Positions 58,087 through 64,000 of a DNA stretch of 64,000 bases are shown here, piece after piece. The translations under genes and the position numbers were made by a program. The DNA lies in the NCBI GenBank assembly GCA_019454045.1, contig SKCR01025337.1, forward strand, positions 62,001 to 126,000, read 5' to 3'. Under the pieces are notes generated by a model. That model made no database searches, was not told the origin of the DNA, and was given only the letters and a program-made list of their open reading frames with translations. Numbering within the stretch: the first letter of the stretch is position 1; every line of letters begins with the position of its first letter. This DNA is from Zanthoxylum bungeanum (lineage: Eukaryota; Streptophyta; Magnoliopsida; Sapindales; Rutaceae).

Positions 58087-60060
58087 TGTTGGGGCGGTTG
58101 TGGGAACCCTATGATTGAATCGGTGCCTCGCGTAGCGAAAATGGGTCTAACCCATGGATATCAAATATGGGTGTATTTTTAAATATTTTAATGAGATACT
58201 ATATTCCATTATGAGTGTATAGGGAAAAACCAAGGATGAATCGGAGTCCGGGAAAAAATAAATCGAGATAAAAATCGGAGAGAGCGCGATCGTTCGGGCT
58301 GAGTCAAGCATGCTGCTTGCGAAGCATGCTTCTGACAGCAGCTTGCGCATGCTGCGTAAGAAAGCTGCTTATGTAGTATGCTGCGTTACAGAGTAGGATA
58401 TTGCGCTGCAACGCAGCAGCTGATGTTGTAGACTTGATGTTTTATATATATATATATATATATATGCATTTCTTTGAATCAAAACACAAACCAAAATAGA
58501 ATCCCACAATGAAATGACTCATGAATAATTCTTGGTCACCTAAAAATGGTTAAGTGATTCTAGAGTGGTAGTCATAGAGCTCCAAGCTTTCATCTAGAGT
58601 TCCAAACTTTAATTTTATGTTTATGTCCAACAAAAATATTTTGACAAAATCATAAGCATATTGTGTTTATGCTTCCAAAATATTCATACATAATTCATTA
58701 GCCTAATTTCAACACCAAGTTATGTTATTATGTATCTAATACATAATACATCACTATATGTTTCATTAATGATAACTCACTAATGAAAAATATAGTTTTA
58801 GAGAAGATCAAACTTACCTAGTAAGGTTGATTCGAAAATCCAATCTTATTATCTTTGTTGAAATGTTGTGGAGAACTTCCAAAGTTAGCAAGTTTGTCTC
58901 CAAGATCCAATCTTGATTCCAAAGCTAGCAATCTTCACTCCAACATCTAATCTTGATTTCTCATTGTTGAAATGTTATAGAGAACTTCCAAAACCTCTCA
59001 AAGTACTTCTTTTACTTAGGCTAATATTTCTAAGACTTGCTTGTTTTAGCCTTCACAAGTTTAAAATTCTCAAGTTCAAGCTTATTTAGCTTAATTAAAA
59101 CCTTACTAAAGTTTTCTATTTATAGCAAAACTTATGTAATTTTTAATTAATAAAAGTCTTAATCAAATATTAGGTAAGCTTAATTCAATATGTAAAATTA
59201 GGTATTACTAATCACATTTATCTACCACTTTCATTTAATCCAAGTAAATCAAGACAATTATTAATATATTAGTTCAACGTTTACTACTTTGATTTAATCC
59301 AATTAAATCAAGCCAAATACACCTATTATTATATTTTCATAATTACTAAAATATTCTCCAATGGTAGAGATATTTATGAAATTACAATAAAGTCATTGTG
59401 TGATTTTGGATTAATCCAATTAATCCAATTGGGTCAAAGTAAATAATCAATATTATCCAATAACACTTAATTATTTTGGTTGATAATTATAATATCAAAT
59501 ATTATTTATTATCAAAAATTATATGCTACCCAAGTGCTTAACGAGTACACCTATATTATGGGACTCTCTAATTCCATAATGTTCATCATATAAGCCTAGC
59601 TAATATGTACAAAATTCGGCCACCTCCGAATTTGCGAAAAATACGAACGATCTTTTTGAACTATACAAGTTGAGATCCTCACATATGTTTAACAATCCCT
59701 CCGTCGTAGGCTATCCGAGTTGTGCTTAGGAAATATAGATTACACTGTTAAGTTTTCGAGGAGCACATCTCATGTCGACATGTCTACTATTCTTTACAAC
59801 TAATCAGAAATCATTTCTAATATATGCGATTCACCCTAGGTGATCAGCTTTGGCGCCAAAAGTCTTAAGAATCGTGACTTACTCACATGGATACCAAAAC
59901 CCTTTATGGTACACATATAGGTCGGCAGATCCTATCTTGTTATGCACTTGATTAAAAAGTGCATTGGTCCATACCCGACAAGTCATATAAACATAAAACA
60001 TCATCTTTAATATTTATTTTATACCACTCTTTATCCAATATCGGTAAAGATATTATCTGT
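58087..60060 (-). repeat. Truncated Copia-type LTR of the 2.5-kb family, inverted
   Basis: On the minus strand the LTR ends CCGCCCCAACA (plus-strand TGTTGGGGCGG at 58087). It keeps the family's CTAGAGT and CCTTACTAGGTAAG segments in inverted order, and a diverged form of the conserved block near 59870-59990. The 5' part of the LTR is missing or unrecognisable. A TA microsatellite lies at 58441-58465. Confidence 0.6.
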
Positions 60061-60134
60061 TTGATAAGAGAGAGTATATAATAACAGTCATGTAAATCTA
60101 ATTTACATTCATTAGGGAGATCGAGAATAATATT

Positions 60135-60660
60135 TCATATGGTTTTGAAATCCAATGTCTCGCCATTGCTAACTCTAAGTTGGATATTCCCTTTGTTTAG
60201 CCGTCTTTTAACTCTCATGGCTTGCATAAAGTTGAAAATATGAGTAGGACTACCAGTGTCTAACACCCAACCACTATTTGTATCTAAGGCTAATGAGATG
60301 TCAATAACAGGAAAAATACAAAGCGTACCTGAGGTTCCTGCTTTTCCTTTCAGCTCTAGACAATATTTCTTCCAGTGTCCAGACTTCTTGCAGTGTAGAC
60401 ATGCATCACGAGCTACATGCGGTCTTGCAGTTTGTTTCTTGGAATATTTCTTATTATTTCCCATTTTAATCTTCTTAAACTTCCTATAATTCTTTGAAGA
60501 GCTTGCTCTACCATGGAGGTATAAAATGAGATTCCATTTCTTCAAATCATGTTTCGCCGAGCGTAACATGTTGTGAAGCTCTTCATATGTGGCTTGCATC
60601 GAATGCATCACGAAGCCAACATATGTATTGGGTAAAGAAGACAAAATTAGATTTTAGCCT
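60135..60660 (-). pseudogene. Copia gag-protease remnant
   Basis: A minus-strand frame of 169 codons encodes the end of a Copia Gag (SLPNTYVGFVM), a CCHC zinc knuckle (CLHCKKSGHWKKYC) and the start of the protease with an intact active-site motif (WVLDTGSPTHI). Upstream gag and all downstream pol domains are absent. It lies next to, and in the same orientation as, the truncated LTR at 58087, so both may belong to one internally deleted element. Confidence 0.82.
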
Positions 60661-61500
60661 AGCCTTTCATGTATCATAATGTCTGTAGACAACAGAAACT
60701 GGACGACGCATGCTGTCCCGGGCTCGCGGCCCGGTTGGGAGTACGGAGTAGCCCGCGGGGGACTAAACCGGAGAATAATGGAGTCGCCACCCGGTGTGAA
60801 CCGGGACAAAGATTTAAGGCCGCACTCACCCCTCGCAAGGGAAGACCTCAAACCGTTGGGTTCGGAATGGTCCCTTACTTATGTCATTTGTAATAAATGG
60901 ATTTGTGCAATATTAACCAAGTCTACACAACATGCTTAAGAACAACCTATTAACCATGCATAAAACAACATCATACTAAACAACCTAATCATGCATAAAA
61001 AATAAATATCATACTAAACGACTAAATCATGCTCAAGCACAACCAACTAGTCATGCATAAAACTATAACATATTAAACATCATAATCATGCATAAAGCAA
61101 TAATAAACTTAAACGACTACCTCATGCTTAGAAAATAAATAACGAAAATAAGATAAAAGGGTGCCCTCAGGTCTTACCTTTTAAGTCGCTTTCCGGGAGT
61201 GCGTTCCACGGTGCCGGAAGGGATATCATTTTTCTGTTTTCACTGGTCCGCTGTTTCTACTGTTTTCACGGGTTCACTGTTTCTGCTGTTTTCACTGTTT
61301 TCGCTTGCGGTTTCCACTTGATGTTTTATTTGTATTCTCACAGTTTCAACTCGTCGTTTTCACCCGCGGTTACAATTTGTTGTTTTCTCCCTTTTTCACT
61401 CGAATTCTTCTTCTCTCTCCTAAATTATCCTTACGTCAAATTAGGTCGAGATTTTGACCACGTTTTCACGTGTGCATGACACATGCAAAGGGACCATCAT
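60661..61500. other. Unclassified DNA with a GC-rich hairpin segment
   Basis: Bases 60710-60860 are GC-rich with two short hairpins (CCGGGC/GCCCGG near 60720 and CCCGGT/ACCGGG near 60790). The segment does not match tRNA or rRNA features that I know. The remainder has simple words such as CATGCATAAA repeated between 60950 and 61100 and CACTGTTTC between 61240 and 61310. No gene is recognised. Confidence 0.4.
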
Positions 61501-62890
61501 TCACGGATGCATGGTTAGTGTTTGTGGGCTCGGTTTTGGGCTGGTTTGGGAAGTTAATTGGCGTGTTTCAAGGGCTTATTCTGCTGTGTTTTGAAGTGCA
61601 ATTCAAGGCAATTTCCATGTGAATTTAAGGACCGTTTGCGTGTTTAAATGGCTAAGGGTTTATATGGTCAGTGACTAGGGTTTACATGGTCAGGTAGTGG
61701 AGACGGCAGTGCAGGGTTGGTTTAAGGGTACGGTGCTCGGCTCGGCAAGATGTAGTAGGTTCAGTGAGGAGCTCGGTCAGTGCATGGAAGGGGCTGGTTA
61801 CGTGTGTTTGGTGCAGTAAGCTAAATGGTGAAGATGGGTAGTGAAGGTGGCTCGCATGTGAAGGTTTTGCTGTGGTGTTGGAGGGTACTCTCCTCAGCAA
61901 TGGCTTGAGGTGTGCAATGATGTGAGGCTTGTTAGGGCTCAGCAGCGGCGCATGGCAGTGAGGGTTTACGGTTTGATGATCTTGGTTCAGTTGGGGCTGT
62001 GGACGGTTCAGTGGCTCGGTCTTGCTGTTGGAGGCGTGAAGGTGCTGCTCGGCACGGTGCAAGGCAGGGGGAATGTGCTCAGTCTCAGCAGTGGCAGTGG
62101 CTAATGGTCAGAGGATGGTGCATGTTAGGGGCTCTCGGATGGTGATGATCATAGTGCCGAGAAGGGAATGCAGTGAAGTTCAAGGGACTTGGCAGTGCTC
62201 GGTTAGTGGTATGGAAGGTCTCAGTTATGTGAGGGTTCGGTGGATGTGCAGGGGCTGCTAGGCTTCTGGCAGTGAGCTGTTGAGTGTAAAGGGCGTGAGG
62301 TGTAAAGGCAGTAGGGCTTACATGGGCAAGGCAGAATGTTGGTGCATAAGGCAAGGTGAGCTCAAGGGGGCTGGTCAGTGGCGTGAAGTGGCTGGTGAGT
62401 GTTGAAGGGAAACAGGTCAGTGGCTTCGCATGGGGTTTCTGTATGGGCTGATACCGAGAAGGTGAAGAGTGATCCCAGGTGTGAAGGGTTGTTAGGGCAA
62501 GGTTTGGTGAATAGTCGTGAGTGTGGTGTTGTTTGGGTGCAGTTTAGGTGAGTCGCTAGTGAAGGTTTTGCTGAAAATGACCTGGGTTTTTCTGAGAGTG
62601 TCTTGGCGTGTTCCTTCACGTGAGGGAAGCTAGGGTTTTTATGGTTTCATTTGGAGTGAGAGAGAGAGAGGGACCGTAAATAATGGGTGAAGTTATGGGT
62701 AGTCATGGGTGAGGGAATGGTCATGGAGGATGGCATGGGCGGTGGTTGCAGTGTATGGGGTGTGAATGAATAATGGTTGATTGTGGATAGGTGAGAGATG
62801 GGTTGTGATTTGTTGTTTTGTGTTTGGTTAAAGGTGATATGGGTTTCTTCATTTGTTAGTGGGTTTGTTGGTTTGGTTTTGAAAATAAAA
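61500..62890. other. G/T-biased region of unknown nature
   Basis: The plus strand is rich in G and T and poor in C, with repeated words such as GCTCGG, GTGAGG, CAGTG and GGTTTA. The minus strand therefore gives open frames rich in Pro, His, Ser and Thr (61682-62062, 62085-62354 and 62362-62619). They lack any domain I know and fit base bias better than coding. Confidence 0.4.
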
Positions 62891-63830
62891 TAAAAAAGAA
62901 ATGGAGAGTGATGGCCGAATTTTGGTGTAAAAGGGGGAATTATTTTTGGTTGTTGATTGTTATTTTATGTGTGTGAATGGAATGTGCGAAGGGTATATTT
63001 TAATTTTGTGTTTTAATTATTCGTTATTTATGTTAAAATTATCATTTAATTGGTTGGTAATTTTTAGTGGTTTAATTTAATTCAAATTAATTTAATTGGT
63101 TGGTGAATTTTAATTTTCATGGAAGTTGAAGGGTCACAAGCATGGAAAGTTAGAGAGAGCGAATACATGTGAGAAATAGCGAGGATAAGGTTCCGAGCGA
63201 AGGATAATTCTGAAAAGGAAAAGGCGACGACGAACCCGAAGCAAAACAAGCGAATAAAATCCATCAAAAAGTCAATTCTTGACTTTGCCCTTCCGGCGTC
63301 CGCTTCCCGCGACTCCTGCGACACAAAGGAGACTGCCTCCGTACAAGGTACCATCATCGGGACTTACCATGCAAAAATGCAATGCCTACAATGTCCTCGA
63401 TCGTTCTGACTCCAAGTCAATGCGGATGTTCATCTTCTACTCTAAATAGTTCAAGACTCCTTTCAGTTTATTAGAATCCAAAAGTCGCGCCAATGGTTTT
63501 GTGACAACCATCTACAAGACAATAATTAAACACTAACAGTACATTTTTCATTTCAATATAATAACATTAATATGATTAAGGAATTTTAAATCTATTAGTA
63601 TCATCCCACTACTTTATGTAATTCAGTAATCTCTCTTAATGGAAAAATAGAAATTTGACTATCAAAATTTCATAACGGGAAATGGATCCCATGATATTTA
63701 CTCCAACCTCACACTATCGACGGTCTTGGCCTTCATAAACTCAAAGGTCAATCACATCCATGTGACTCCTTGTTTGGTCCTGAACCGCTTCTTATCCTCA
63801 CAATAATGATGGTATTGGATTAAGACGTGT
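62891..63830. other. Unclassified spacer
   Basis: AT-rich up to 63110, then mixed composition. The minus-strand frame at 63082-63357 (91 codons) has no recognisable motif. No repeat boundaries could be defined. Confidence 0.35.
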
Positions 63831-64000
63831 TCTAGGTGTATACTTGTCAAAGCTTTATAGAAGATCAAACTTACCTTGTAAGGTTGCTTCCAAGATCCAA
63901 TTTTTCTAGGTGTATACTTGTCAAAGCTTTATAGAAGATCAAACTTACCTAGTAAGGTTGATTCCAAGATCCAATTTTCTTCTCCTTGTTGAAATGTTGT
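63831..64000 (-). repeat. Second fragment of the inverted Copia-type LTR, with a 74-bp duplication
   Basis: GAAGATCAAACTTACCTAG and AAGGTTGATTCCAAGATCC match the segment at 58802-58866 of the truncated LTR. The unit from TTCTAGGTGTATACTTG occurs twice in tandem (about 63830 and 63904). The copy runs off the window. Confidence 0.5.

Noticed and set aside
61682..62619. Three minus-strand frames rich in Pro, His and Thr as a possible new protein
   Set aside because: No domain, no convincing splice links and composition explained by plus-strand G/T bias; kept only as an unexplained region.

Overview
This window reads as nuclear DNA of a dicot-like flowering plant. It is AT-rich, packed with nested LTR retrotransposons and DNA transposons, and contains one clear host gene with plant introns. 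I see no rRNA or tRNA gene, CRISPR array or bacterial-style operon. Apart from the host gene, almost every open frame is a retrotransposon remnant or a by-product of repeats.

The host gene (minus strand, 14952-16383, five exons, 308 aa) encodes a phenylcoumaran benzylic ether reductase / isoflavone reductase-like enzyme. All splice sites are GT-AG, the frame joins cleanly and a TATA box is visible.

Layout. 1-12174: tail and 1.96-kb LTR of a minus-strand Copia element, split by a complete 9.34-kb non-coding LTR element (LARD type, TSD TAATC). 12175-13852: Sirevirus-like 3' end and LTR. 13879-14357: small Helitron whose 3' hairpin is multiplied seven times. 14406-14601: a captured 146-bp retroelement LTR end between 22-bp duplications. 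14952-16446: host gene. 18589-36144: one old Tork-like Copia element carrying three separate solo LTRs, one of which contains two further solo LTRs; every one of these five solo LTRs has a perfect 5-bp TSD. 36145-39240: unclassified repeats and a tandemly duplicated CACTA remnant. 39241-44806: a hAT-type element holding a non-autonomous Ty3/gypsy (Tat-like) element. 45116-47300: MITEs, one split by a 1.57-kb CACTA element. 48174-52509: a second, much younger Tat-like element. 53599-55680: AT-rich low-complexity DNA and a fold-back element. 55690-58086: minus-strand gypsy integrase remnant with a 1.3-kb solo LTR inside. 58087-60660: truncated minus-strand Copia LTR fused to a gag-protease remnant. 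60661-64000: unclassified, including a strongly G/T-biased block.

The most notable signals are: (i) a 2.4-2.6-kb LTR family present at least six times, mostly as solo LTRs, whose only complete member is non-coding; (ii) a solo LTR with ten CACGTG boxes just upstream of a TATA box; (iii) Tat-like elements with 44-bp and 83-bp hairpin-forming arrays that differ strongly in copy number, plus a conserved antisense open frame; (iv) a Helitron with a tandem array of its own 3' terminator hairpin; (v) a retroelement cDNA-end insertion bearing a snap-back signature.
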